Part shown: positions 50,779 to 59,010 of the stretch, one piece after another
How the letters are laid out: every line of letters starts with the position of its first letter
Numbering within the stretch: position 1 is the stretch's first letter
NCBI GenBank assembly: GCA_902794095.1
Contig: CADBFZ010000002.1
Location: 124,001-188,000, forward strand
Length of the DNA stretch: 64,000 nucleotides
Reading direction: 5' to 3'
Origin: an uncultured Lachnospiraceae bacterium
GTDB lineage: Bacteria > Bacillota > Clostridia > Lachnospirales > Lachnospiraceae
Program-made: the position numbers and the translations under genes
The notes under the pieces: model-generated
Told to the model about the DNA's origin: nothing
The model's input: only the letters and a program-made list of their open reading frames with translations
Databases searched by the model: none

Positions 50779-51912
50779 TCATGCCTCCGAATCCGATCTT
50801 ACGTTGATTCCGTTAACTACGACTTCTCCGTTTAATTCGATAACGAGACAGTCTTTGCCGTCAACGGACTTTTCGTTTACAAGGTCTGTTCTGTCGGGCT
50901 TTACTTTGACTACGACGTCGGGTGTTCTTACATCGAAAGATCTTGAGTTGAAGACGTTGCTCATCATAAGAGGTCTGTCTTCAGGCGAGATCTTCTCGTA
51001 CTTGTCATTGAAGGTGTCCATCTTCTCGTTGCTGGTACCGCCTGCTTCGAGAAGATTTCTGATATCATGCTTCTCCATTGTAAGAGGAAGGAGCTGCTCT
51101 TTGTTATCCGCAATCATTCTGGACATCTCTTCGTGGATGTTCTTAACGCTTTCGAATCTGCACTCGTCACCGAGAGTCTCTTCAACGATAGCTTCAAATG
51201 TTTCCTTCTGGGAAACTGCGGTCATGGGTTCTCCCGCACCGAGCATGAGTTCAATGAACTGCTCGTTTAAGTTCTCCGCATCCTTGGAATAATACATTAT
51301 GGAGTGGATGTCGGAATTTCTGTCGTTGAATGCGGGGAAAAGATAACCGAGCATGGGGAGCTTAACGATCCAGTCTCTTTTCCTGTCGTGGAATTCATTG
51401 GTCTTGGGGTCGTAGGAGAGTCCTGCATCTGTCAGATCCACGGGGCAGATGACGGTGAAGATATAGTTGTAGATATCTTCGGATGCATCGTCATTGACGG
51501 ATCCGTCTCTTGTCTTCTGAGGGATATCATAGACGTCGTGAGCCACCAGTATCAGGTAATTTCCCACATACTCCAGAGAGGAGATGATGCGGTTATAGTA
51601 ATCATCCAGAAGCTCTTCATCCTGAAGTGCCGAGTCTCTGAGTTTTAACAGGAAATCTTGCTGACCTCCTTCTTTTTCGGCTTCATTTGTTATATCCAGT
51701 GTCAGGGCATTTTTACCTACGGTTCCGGAAAGGGCCTTTCTGAATATATCGAAGTATTTATAGGTCTCTTCTTCGGGAAGAGAGTGGAATGTCTTTACAA
51801 ATGTAGCTTTCTTATTCTTTTCTCCGTCAACGTAACATCCGGCTATTCTGGTTACGGAGCAGTTTTTGGGTGTGTAGAGCTTTTTGATCTCACTCAGTTC
51901 AGATTTGATCAT
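50779..51912 (-). CDS. DUF4317 protein
   Basis: The 377-residue cytoplasmic protein matches DUF4317, common in Clostridia. The opening runs SEIKKLYTPKNCSVTRIAGC then YVDGEKNK, followed by FHSLPEEETYKYFDIFRKAL and SGTVGKN. Its function is not known. It is first in a minus-strand unit with the DJ-1-like and CYTH genes, and is divergent from the encapsulin operon across a 230-bp intergenic region. A GGAGG site precedes the ATG. Confidence 0.9.
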   Translation of the reverse strand: MIKSELSEIKKLYTPKNCSVTRIAGCYVDGEKNKKATFVKTFHSLPEEETYKYFDIFRKALSGTVGKNALTLDITNEAEKEGGQQDFLLKLRDSALQDEELLDDYYNRIISSLEYVGNYLILVAHDVYDIPQKTRDGSVNDDASEDIYNYIFTVICPVDLTDAGLSYDPKTNEFHDRKRDWIVKLPMLGYLFPAFNDRNSDIHSIMYYSKDAENLNEQFIELMLGAGEPMTAVSQKETFEAIVEETLGDECRFESVKNIHEEMSRMIADNKEQLLPLTMEKHDIRNLLEAGGTSNEKMDTFNDKYEKISPEDRPLMMSNVFNSRSFDVRTPDVVVKVKPDRTDLVNEKSVDGKDCLVIELNGEVVVNGINVRSDSEA

Positions 51913-52142
51913 TTTAAATCCTCCGGCTTATTTTTGCCCTAAGGCAACAATTAATTTTATCACATTTTGTCTTCAATTCCTAATCCGCACCCAAAAGAGT
52001 CCGATCATTTTGATTTGGCGAAAAGATGGCTATAGGCATAGGTTATAGCTCATTATTAAATAAGGGTATAAGCCAAATTCATAACTGTACTGTATGATTT
52101 TTATCAAGATAAAACCTATGAGAATTATATGTATAAACAGAT
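51913..52142. promoter_or_regulatory. Divergent regulatory region before the encapsulin operon
   Basis: This 230-bp AT-rich region must contain promoters for the DUF4317 unit and the encapsulin operon. GCTATA (52029-52034) and TATAGC (52044-52049) form an interrupted palindrome, and a related GGTATAAGCC lies at 52065-52074. No -35/-10 pair convinces me on either strand, and the first operon gene lacks a clear ribosome binding site. Confidence 0.45.
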
Positions 52143-52568
52143 ATGTCGGCTTCACAGTTCACAATCGCACAAAAAGAATATGAGAAGATAACCCGTGCGG
52201 CCGTGGAAGCCTATCCGGGCGAAGCTTGCGGAGTGCTGCTGGGAAGAAACGGTGAAACAGTCATTTCGGAAGCTGTTATATGCGGAAATGAGGAAACTTC
52301 GGATCTAAGCGGCAGGAATTATCTGATCTCCTCAAAAGCCTTATTGATTATCGAAAGTGAGGCAGCAGAAAAGGGACTTGATGTCATTGGAATATTTCAT
52401 TCCCATCCCGATAAGGAAGCTGTTTTGTCGGGTAAGGATAAAGATCATATGATTCCGGGACTTATATATCCGGTTATATCCGTAACTTCAGGAGGCGTGT
52501 CTTCTGTAAGAGGATATGCTGCGGGATTATCCGGAGAGATAAGTGAGATGCATATCAGAGTGAATTGA
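52143..52568 (+). CDS. JAMM/MPN+ metallopeptidase (Mec-like)
   Basis: The 141-residue protein is a bare JAB/JAMM domain. Glu27 (PGEACGVLLG) and the motif HSHPDKEAVLSGKD (His86, His88, Ser96, Asp99) complete the zinc site HxHx7Sx2D. Small bacterial JAMM proteins of this size cleave after the Gly-Gly of sulfur-carrier proteins, as Mycobacterium Mec does on CysO-cysteine. Here the next gene encodes a MoaD-like domain with an internal Gly-Gly, a likely substrate. It is the first gene of the encapsulin operon and overlaps the preceding-frame TTG of the next gene, leaving 17 bp to its ATG. Confidence 0.92.
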   Translation: MSASQFTIAQKEYEKITRAAVEAYPGEACGVLLGRNGETVISEAVICGNEETSDLSGRNYLISSKALLIIESEAAEKGLDVIGIFHSHPDKEAVLSGKDKDHMIPGLIYPVISVTSGGVSSVRGYAAGLSGEISEMHIRVN

Positions 52569-52585
52569 ACTTTGAAAGGAGAACT

Positions 52586-54043
52586 ATGCAGGTATATATT
52601 TCGGCAACACTTAAAAGTTTTTTCGGAAGAAATTCAAAACTTGATATAAAAGCAGATTCAGTGAAGGGATTGCTGGATCTTCTGATCGAAGAATACCCCG
52701 ATTCCGGGAAGATACTGTTTGACGAAAACGGAGATCTGAGAAAGTTCATCCGTATCTATTCGGGTAATGAAGATATTACCTCTTCCGACAGATGGAACGA
52801 TAGATTACCGGAAAATGCGGAAATATTACTTCTTCCGGCCATTGCAGGCGGTGCACCGGAGGAAAGCATTATTCCCGAGGAGAGAAGAAAAGAAACCGAA
52901 CTTGATGATGTAGAGATTGAACGCTTCGGAAAACATCTTCTTCTCAGGGATATCGGAGTAAAGGGACAAAAGAGGATCAAGGCGTCAAAGGTTGCCGTTA
53001 TCGGTGTGGGTGCTTTGGGTTCTTCTGTTATCCAATATCTTGCGGCGGCCGGAGTAGGCAATATAAAGGCGGTTGATTTTGACGAAGTAAAGCTTGAGAA
53101 CCTGCAGAGTCAGGTGATCCATACCTCAAGAGACATTAACAGACCGAAGGTTGCATCAGCCAAAGATAAGGTGAAAAACATCAACAGAAATATTTTATTT
53201 GAAGCCGAAAATCTCAAGCTCGATGCGGAAAACATCACGCAGGTCATAGAAGGCTACGATCTTGTGATCGATTGCACCGACAATTACAAAGCCAGATATC
53301 TGATAAACGATGCGTGTGAACTTCTGGGTATTCCCGAGGTATTCGGTGCGATATATCAGTTCGAGGGTCAGGTGGCGGTATTTGATCATAAAGGAGGTCC
53401 CTGCTACAGATGTCTTTATCCCGAACCTCCCGAACCCGGACTTGTTCCTACATGTGCCGAGGGAGGAGCCATAAGTCCTCTCCCCGGAATAATCGGAAGC
53501 TATCAGGCTAATGAGGCTTTAAAACTGATCCTCGGGATAGGAGAGCATTTGACGGGAAAGGTTCTCAGCGTTGATACGCTAACTCTCCGCTCCGTGATCC
53601 TTAATATCAAAAAAGATCATGAATGTCCGCTGTGCGGTGATGATCCGTCAATCGATACTGTTGAGGATTTTGATTATGAGGAATTGTGCGGACTTAAGAT
53701 CTCCGATGATGAGGAACCTATAGAAGGATTCACTCCGGATGAGCTGGCACGGAGAATAGATAACGGTGATCAAATGCTGATCGTTGATGTCAGAGAACCG
53801 CACGAAAGATCTCTTCTCAGATTTCCCGGTGCCGTTGTGATACCGATAGGACAGCTTGCCAGAAGACAAAACGAGCTGGATCCGGATCAGGATACGATCT
53901 TTGTATGTAAAGAGGGACTCAGGTCGATCCTTGCTATCAGAACTGTCAGGGAAGCGGGATACAAAGGACCTGTATATAACCTTAAAGGCGGAATCGATGC
54001 GATGAAGGATATCATCTTCTCGCATGAAGGAGCCTGGTTGTAA
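52586..54043 (+). CDS. MoaD-like, ThiF/MoeB-type E1 and rhodanese fusion protein
   Basis: The 485-residue protein has three domains. Residues 1-89 form a ubiquitin-like MoaD/CysO domain ending ILLLPAIAGG. Residues about 105-355 form an E1-like adenylyltransferase with ATP motif VIGVGALGSSV, zinc cysteines (CYRC, CPLC) and the VPTCAEGG cysteine loop. Residues about 380-485 form a rhodanese domain with active-site Cys441 in VCKEGLRS. The last two are arranged as in MoeZ. A carrier needs a free Gly-Gly end for adenylation, so cleavage after residue 89, possibly by the JAMM peptidase, is inferred. A GAAAGGAG site supports ATG 52586. Confidence 0.92.
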   Translation: MQVYISATLKSFFGRNSKLDIKADSVKGLLDLLIEEYPDSGKILFDENGDLRKFIRIYSGNEDITSSDRWNDRLPENAEILLLPAIAGGAPEESIIPEERRKETELDDVEIERFGKHLLLRDIGVKGQKRIKASKVAVIGVGALGSSVIQYLAAAGVGNIKAVDFDEVKLENLQSQVIHTSRDINRPKVASAKDKVKNINRNILFEAENLKLDAENITQVIEGYDLVIDCTDNYKARYLINDACELLGIPEVFGAIYQFEGQVAVFDHKGGPCYRCLYPEPPEPGLVPTCAEGGAISPLPGIIGSYQANEALKLILGIGEHLTGKVLSVDTLTLRSVILNIKKDHECPLCGDDPSIDTVEDFDYEELCGLKISDDEEPIEGFTPDELARRIDNGDQMLIVDVREPHERSLLRFPGAVVIPIGQLARRQNELDPDQDTIFVCKEGLRSILAIRTVREAGYKGPVYNLKGGIDAMKDIIFSHEGAWL

Positions 54044-54107
54044 GTTGAAGACCTTGCCAAGCGCGCGGCAGGGATTTCATATGTTTAGTTTTTAGGAGGT
54101 ATTAAAA

Positions 54108-55064
54108 ATGGCAAATGAAGAAGCAAAAAAAACGGGCATTAACGCACTTGGTGCCCAGGCGGCTTACAATCTTGCGAATGTAACCAAGACCAAGCCGCAG
54201 TTCGGTGCTATCACTCCCAAGTGGCTCACAAAATTCCTTGAGTTCAAGGGACTTGAAACCGGAATCTACAGAGTGAACCGTGTGGTTGAAGGAGAAACCC
54301 CTCTTGATGTTCTCTGCAGCCAGAAGAAAAAGAGCGATATCATCCCGGACGGATTCGTGGATTATGAGACTCAGCCCCGTGAGTACAGACTCAACTCGAT
54401 CTCAACCATCATCAATGTAAATACCGCAATTGAGGATGTGTACAGCGCTCCTTACGATCAGGTTCAGGAGCAGCTCGGACTTGCAATCGAATCACTCAGA
54501 GAGCGTCAGGAAAGCCAGCTCATCAACAATGATGATTACGGTCTTCTCAAGAATGTTCCCGATACCCAGAGGATTCAGACCAGAAACGGAGCCCCCACCC
54601 CCGACGATCTTGATGAGCTTATAACCAAGGTATGGAAGGAGCCTTCTTTCTTCCTTGCACATCCCAGAGCGATCGCTGCTTTCGAGAGAGAGTGCACCAA
54701 GAGAGGAGTTCCCCCTGTAGTAGTAAATCTTGCAGGCGGTACTTTCCTTACCTGGAGAGGAATCCCTATTATACCCACAGACAAGCTGCTTGTTGACGGA
54801 CTCAAGAATCCCAAGTCACAGAGCGGCAAGACCAACATTCTTCTTATTCGTACCGGAGAGGCTAAGAGAGGAGTTGTAGGTCTTTTCCAGGCCGGCCTTA
54901 AGAACGAGCATTCAAGAGGTTTGTCAGTACGTTTCAGAGGAATCGACGATAAGGGAGTTGCATCTTATCTTTTATCTCTTTACTGCTCCGCAGCTATTCT
55001 TGCAGATGATGCGATTGCAGTACTTGAGGATGTAGAGGTAGGTGAATATTATGACTACGATTGA
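54108..55064 (+). CDS. srpI: Family 2A encapsulin shell protein
   Basis: The 318-residue protein strongly resembles family 2A encapsulins such as SrpI of Synechococcus. Landmarks are KTKPQFGAITPKWLTKFLEF, VDYETQPREYRLNSISTIIN, ERQESQLINNDDYGLLKNVP, TRNGAPTPDDLDELITKVWK and the end AVLEDVEVGEYYDYD. These proteins have the HK97 phage-capsid fold and assemble into about 25-nm shells that enclose a cysteine desulfurase. The absence of phage genes and the cargo gene directly downstream, overlapping by 14 bp, support this over a prophage capsid. A strong AGGAGG site suggests high expression, as needed for a 60-mer shell. Confidence 0.96.
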   Translation: MANEEAKKTGINALGAQAAYNLANVTKTKPQFGAITPKWLTKFLEFKGLETGIYRVNRVVEGETPLDVLCSQKKKSDIIPDGFVDYETQPREYRLNSISTIINVNTAIEDVYSAPYDQVQEQLGLAIESLRERQESQLINNDDYGLLKNVPDTQRIQTRNGAPTPDDLDELITKVWKEPSFFLAHPRAIAAFERECTKRGVPPVVVNLAGGTFLTWRGIPIIPTDKLLVDGLKNPKSQSGKTNILLIRTGEAKRGVVGLFQAGLKNEHSRGLSVRFRGIDDKGVASYLLSLYCSAAILADDAIAVLEDVEVGEYYDYD

Positions 55065-56766
55065 GAACCTTGCCGGAGTTCCGGGGGCAGCCGAGCTTGA
55101 AATATTAGCCAACAGCATATTCCCGGATCTTACAGAAAGCGTATATGGAGCACCTGCGGAGGCCGAACCTTTCGGCTCTGTTCCCGGTGTCACTTTATCC
55201 GATGCGCCCGTTTCGGCTAACGGTTCAGATATCGTACTGGGAAGTGGAAGTATTCCTGCCTCGGAGTCGCTTATTCAGGAACAGTCTTTTTCATACGGAG
55301 GTGATTACACCGATCCCTGGCTTAAGTCGGTGGAGGAGGCAAGTGCACCTGAAGCTCAGCTTTTGCCCGGAGGAGGAGATGTTCCGGGATACATATCTGC
55401 AGAAAGTGTCGGTTATTCACCTGCGGTTTTATCACAGTCCCAGGCTAAGGAGCAGGACAGAAAGATCGATGCTCCGACATCGCTTGGCGGAGACTTAACC
55501 CCTCGCGGAGGAAGTGAGGCTTCTTCAAACTCTTCCAGAAACGAATCCATCAGGATAGGCAGTAAAACCCTCGCACAGATAAGAGATGATTTCCCGATAC
55601 TTAGCGAGCGCATAAACGGTAACCCTCTCGTGTGGCTGGATAACGGTGCGACAACTCAGAGACCCAGAGCCGTCATCGACCGTCTTTCCTACTATTACGA
55701 GCATGAAAACTCCAATGTTCACAGAGGAGCACACACTCTTGCAGCAAGATCTACCGATGCATATGAAAATGCAAGAGATATCGTAAGAGACTTCATCGGT
55801 GCTCCATCATCCGAAGAGATAATCTTCGTAAGAGGAACAACCGAAGGAATAAACCTTGTGGCAAATGCATATGTAAAGCCTCAGCTTGCACCGGGTGATG
55901 AGATCATCGTCTCGATACTCGAGCATCATGCAAACATTGTTCCCTGGCAGCTTATCGCACAGGCAACAGGAGCGGTTATCAAGGTTATTCCGTGCGACGA
56001 GTCGGGACAGCTCATACTTCATGAGTATGAAAAGCTTTTTACAAAGAGAACCAAATTTGTAGCCGTTACACATGTGTCTAACGTACTCGGCACGGTTACT
56101 CCCATTGAGGAACTGATTGCCATTGCACACAGACACGGCGTCAGGATACTGATTGACGGTGCGCAGTCGGTCGCACATATTCCGGTTAACGTCTCAGCCC
56201 TTGATGCAGACTTTTTTGTTTTCTCAGGACATAAGATCTTTGCACCTACAGGAATAGGCGTTGTATACGGAAAGAAGGAACTTCTCGAAGCCGCACAGCC
56301 TTATCACGGCGGCGGCAACATGATCGCTGATGTTACCTTCGAGCGCACTATATACAATCCGGCACCCAATAAATTCGAAGCCGGAACCGGAAGTATCGCA
56401 GATGCAGTCGGACTTGGTGCCGCACTCAGCTACCTGTCGGAGATAGGTATGCCCTGCGTATACAGATGGGAACATGAACTTTTGCAGTATGCGATGAAGG
56501 AGATGAGTAACGTAAAGGGGCTCCACCTTATCGGTACCGCACTTAACAAAGCATCGGTTCTGAGTTTTAAACTCGACGGATATTCCGATGAAGAAGTAGG
56601 CAAGAGGCTGGACAGTTACGGTATAGCGGTTCGTACCGGTCATCACTGTGCACAGCCTGTGCTCAGAAGATTCGGATATGAAGGCTCCGTACGCCCCACA
56701 CTTGCTCTGTATAATTCACCGGATGATATCGATGCACTTGTTAAGGTGTTGAAGACTTTTGCTTAA
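55051..56766 (+). CDS. Encapsulin cargo cysteine desulfurase (SufS type with long N-terminal domain)
   Basis: The 571-residue protein has a low-complexity, Pro/Gly/Ser/Ala-rich N-terminus (1-166) and a class V aminotransferase-fold desulfurase (about 170-571). The PLP lysine lies in FVFSGHKIFAPTG, and the persulfide cysteine lies in the SufS-type loop RTGHHCAQPVLRRFG. It converts cysteine to alanine and enzyme-bound sulfur. In family 2A systems this extra N-terminal region targets the enzyme into the shell; ELEILANSIF at 15-24 and the Gly/Pro-rich motifs are candidate contacts. ATG 55051 has AGGTG upstream and overlaps the shell gene by 14 bp. GTG 55042 is an alternative start. Confidence 0.95.
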   Translation: MTTIENLAGVPGAAELEILANSIFPDLTESVYGAPAEAEPFGSVPGVTLSDAPVSANGSDIVLGSGSIPASESLIQEQSFSYGGDYTDPWLKSVEEASAPEAQLLPGGGDVPGYISAESVGYSPAVLSQSQAKEQDRKIDAPTSLGGDLTPRGGSEASSNSSRNESIRIGSKTLAQIRDDFPILSERINGNPLVWLDNGATTQRPRAVIDRLSYYYEHENSNVHRGAHTLAARSTDAYENARDIVRDFIGAPSSEEIIFVRGTTEGINLVANAYVKPQLAPGDEIIVSILEHHANIVPWQLIAQATGAVIKVIPCDESGQLILHEYEKLFTKRTKFVAVTHVSNVLGTVTPIEELIAIAHRHGVRILIDGAQSVAHIPVNVSALDADFFVFSGHKIFAPTGIGVVYGKKELLEAAQPYHGGGNMIADVTFERTIYNPAPNKFEAGTGSIADAVGLGAALSYLSEIGMPCVYRWEHELLQYAMKEMSNVKGLHLIGTALNKASVLSFKLDGYSDEEVGKRLDSYGIAVRTGHHCAQPVLRRFGYEGSVRPTLALYNSPDDIDALVKVLKTFA

Positions 56767-56778
56767 CGCATAAATGAA

Positions 56779-56804
56779 CTGCCGGATCTGAGGCGGTCCG
56801 GCAG
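56779..56804 (+). promoter_or_regulatory. Intercistronic hairpin overlapping the cysE ribosome binding site
   Basis: CTGCCGGA (56779-56786) pairs perfectly with TCCGGCAG (56797-56804), and the right arm runs into the AGGG that would serve the serine acetyltransferase gene. No T run follows, so it is more likely an mRNA processing or translation-control hairpin than a terminator. It could separate the levels of cargo and CysE. Confidence 0.6.
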
Positions 56805-56818
56805 GGATTTTGCGTACT

Positions 56819-57793
56819 ATGAGGATTTTTGAAGTGGGCAACTATATCAGAGAAGATGAAATAGAAATAATTGTTTCGCGTATCTTTTCCGATTATGAGG
56901 GCGGAAAAAATATAGATAAGATCGATCTTTTTAACCAGCCGGATAAAGCAGAGGTGCAGGAACTTGTACAGAATCTGTTCCGTATTATTTACCCCGGTTA
57001 TTTCAGGGACCGTTCTTACAAGATATATAATCCGAAAAACAGCTTTGCGGTGATATCGGAAGATGTTTTTTATCATCTCAACAAAGAGGTTTTCCTGGCA
57101 CTTGATTATTGTACCAGAAGAGGAACTCTCACAGATGATGACAGAAAAAGAGAAAGCTATCGTATCTGTAAGGAGTTTTTTAAATCGATTCCGAAGATAC
57201 GTGAATATATTGAAACAGATCTGCTGGCCGCATTTGACGGAGATCCCGCAGCCGGATGCCTTGAGGAGATAATCCTTGCTTATCCGGGGCTTGTGGCCGT
57301 AACCGTATACAGGATCGCACATGAGCTTTATAAATTGATGGTCCCGGTTCTTCCGAGACTTATGACCGAGTATGCGCATTCCCAGACGGGAATAGATATT
57401 CATCCCGGAGCAACCATAGACAAATACTTCTTTATCGATCACGGAACGGGAATCGTTATCGGTGAAACCGCGGTCATCGGTAAGAATGTCAAGATATATC
57501 AGGGCGTTACACTCGGCGCGCTTTCTACGAGAGGCGGCCAGAAACTGTCCGGCCTGAAAAGACATCCGACCATCTGCGACAATGTCACTATCTATGCCAA
57601 TGCTTCCGTTTTGGGAGGCGATACGGTGGTGGGAGAAAATGCGGTTATCGGCGGCAGTGCATTTATTACCAAATCCGTTGCACCGAATACAAGAGTCAGC
57701 ATGAAGAATCTTGAGATGGAATATAAAACCGACAATGACGAGATTAAGATCGTAGATCTCGGCCAGTCGGATGAGTGGTACTACATGATCTGA
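56819..57793 (+). CDS. cysE: Serine O-acetyltransferase
   Basis: The 324-residue protein has an N-terminal helical domain (about 1-180) and a left-handed beta-helix. Landmarks are TGIDIHPGATIDKYFFIDHG, TGIVIGETAVIGKNVKIYQG, VTLGALSTRGG and HPTICDNVTIYANASVLGGD. It makes O-acetylserine from serine and acetyl-CoA, the precursor for cysteine. Length and layout fit the longer EpsC-type enzymes. The start is uncertain: TTG 56810 or ATG 56819, with AGGG at 56803. In this operon it would supply cysteine, or the acceptor for carrier-bound sulfur, next to the desulfurase. Confidence 0.93.
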   Translation: MRIFEVGNYIREDEIEIIVSRIFSDYEGGKNIDKIDLFNQPDKAEVQELVQNLFRIIYPGYFRDRSYKIYNPKNSFAVISEDVFYHLNKEVFLALDYCTRRGTLTDDDRKRESYRICKEFFKSIPKIREYIETDLLAAFDGDPAAGCLEEIILAYPGLVAVTVYRIAHELYKLMVPVLPRLMTEYAHSQTGIDIHPGATIDKYFFIDHGTGIVIGETAVIGKNVKIYQGVTLGALSTRGGQKLSGLKRHPTICDNVTIYANASVLGGDTVVGENAVIGGSAFITKSVAPNTRVSMKNLEMEYKTDNDEIKIVDLGQSDEWYYMI

Positions 57794-57811
57794 TCATCGG
57801 AGGATATTAAT

Positions 57812-58888
57812 ATGGCAGAAAAAGAATACAAAAATATAACCCCCGAAGAATTTGCCAAACTTGATCTTTCGAAGGTTACTCTTGTCGACCTCAGGGAACC
57901 CGACGAGCTTATAGTCAGTGAAATAAAAGGCGCCATAAACATTCCTTTCAGCATTTTTCCCAAAGGGCTTGATGTTATACCGAAGTCCAAACCCGTGTAT
58001 GTATTCTGCCGTGAGGGAGATTTCAGCGAGGAAGTAAGCGAGATACTTGCTGACAGGGGATATGATACTTATAACCTTGCAGGCGGGTATCAGGCGTACA
58101 GAAAGCTGAAGGAAAAGAGTACGGATAAGGATGAGGAGATCTTTCTTGATGCAAGGAATTTAAGATGTCCCGGTCCCATCGTAAAAGTCGGTGATACCTT
58201 CAGAAAAGCTGCTGCAGGAAGCGTTGTCAGAGTCGAAGCTACGGAGGATGCATTCTATTCGGATATACGTGTGTGGACCGAAAGAACCGGCAACGAACTC
58301 CTTTCGCTTGAAGCATCAAACGGAGTCATTACCGCAGTCATCAGGAAGAGGAGGTCAGACTCATCGCAAAGTGATAAGCAGTCTTTGGGTGAGAGCTCCG
58401 GCAGAAAAGTTCAGGTAGGTGATGATAAGACATTCATCGTATTCAGCGGAGATCTTGACAAGACGATAGCGGCATTTATCCTGGCAAACGGAGCAGCAAG
58501 TCTCGGAAGGAACGTTACCATGTTCTTTACTTTCTGGGGACTTAATATTCTCAGAAGATCCGAGCATGTTAAGGTTAAAAAGAGCTTTATCGAGAAGATG
58601 TTCGGCTTCATGATGCCAAGGGGCAGCAAAAAGCTTGGACTGTCACGTATGAATATGATGGGAGCGGGCTCAAAGATGATAAGAGGTATCATGAAGAGCA
58701 AGGGTATTTCATCACTCGAGGAGCTTATTGAATCGGCTAAAAACCACGGCGTCAGGATGGTAGCCTGCCAGATGAGCATGGACGTTATGGGAATCACAAA
58801 AGAGGAACTCATAGACGGGGTGGAGCTCGGCGGAGTGGCTACATTCATAGGCTCCGGGGAAACTTCGGATATAAGTATGTTTATTTGA
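57812..58888 (+). CDS. Rhodanese, TusA and DsrE-like fusion protein
   Basis: The 358-residue protein joins three sulfur-transfer domains. The rhodanese domain (about 5-100) has active-site Cys66 in VFCREGDFS. The TusA domain (about 108-180) has Cys119 in LRCPGPIVKV, the CPxP carrier motif. The DsrE/DsrF-like domain (about 205-358) has FFTFWGLNILRR and VACQMSMDVMGITKEEL, with a cysteine that can carry persulfide. Such strings occur at the end of CoA-disulfide reductase-type proteins but here lack the reductase. It is the last gene of the encapsulin operon and could take sulfur from the desulfurase. A GGAGGA site precedes the ATG. Confidence 0.94.
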   Translation: MAEKEYKNITPEEFAKLDLSKVTLVDLREPDELIVSEIKGAINIPFSIFPKGLDVIPKSKPVYVFCREGDFSEEVSEILADRGYDTYNLAGGYQAYRKLKEKSTDKDEEIFLDARNLRCPGPIVKVGDTFRKAAAGSVVRVEATEDAFYSDIRVWTERTGNELLSLEASNGVITAVIRKRRSDSSQSDKQSLGESSGRKVQVGDDKTFIVFSGDLDKTIAAFILANGAASLGRNVTMFFTFWGLNILRRSEHVKVKKSFIEKMFGFMMPRGSKKLGLSRMNMMGAGSKMIRGIMKSKGISSLEELIESAKNHGVRMVACQMSMDVMGITKEELIDGVELGGVATFIGSGETSDISMFI

Positions 58889-58903
58889 AAAAGAAGATTT
58901 ATG

Positions 58904-58938
58904 ACAGCGGCGGAATTGATTCTGCCGCTGTTTTTTTC
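58904..58938 (+). terminator. Intrinsic terminator of the encapsulin operon
   Basis: An 8-bp GC-rich stem (ACAGCGGC at 58904-58911 and GCCGCTGT at 58924-58931), extended by weaker pairs to 12 bp, is followed by seven T residues. Confidence 0.93.
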
Positions 58939-58944
58939 TTGCGG

Positions 58945-58973
58945 TTGAAATGGGAGCCTTAAATTGCTAAAAT
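58945..58973 (+). promoter_or_regulatory. pyrE promoter
   Basis: TTGAAA (58945-58950), a 17-bp spacer and TAAAAT (58968-58973) preceded by TGC (extended -10) form a good promoter 38 bp before the pyrE start codon. Confidence 0.75.
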
Positions 58974-59010
58974 GTAACTCGCTAAAAATATGTCATTAAG
59001 TGAGGATGCT

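Noticed and set aside
51913-52142. CymR or SufR-type sulfur-responsive operator before the encapsulin operon
   Set aside because: Interrupted palindromes are present, but none matches a consensus I can name with confidence, and no clear promoter could be set.
54108-55064. Reading the HK97-fold shell protein as a prophage major capsid
   Set aside because: No terminase, portal, tail or integrase genes are nearby. The sequence matches family 2A encapsulins, and the desulfurase cargo gene overlaps it.
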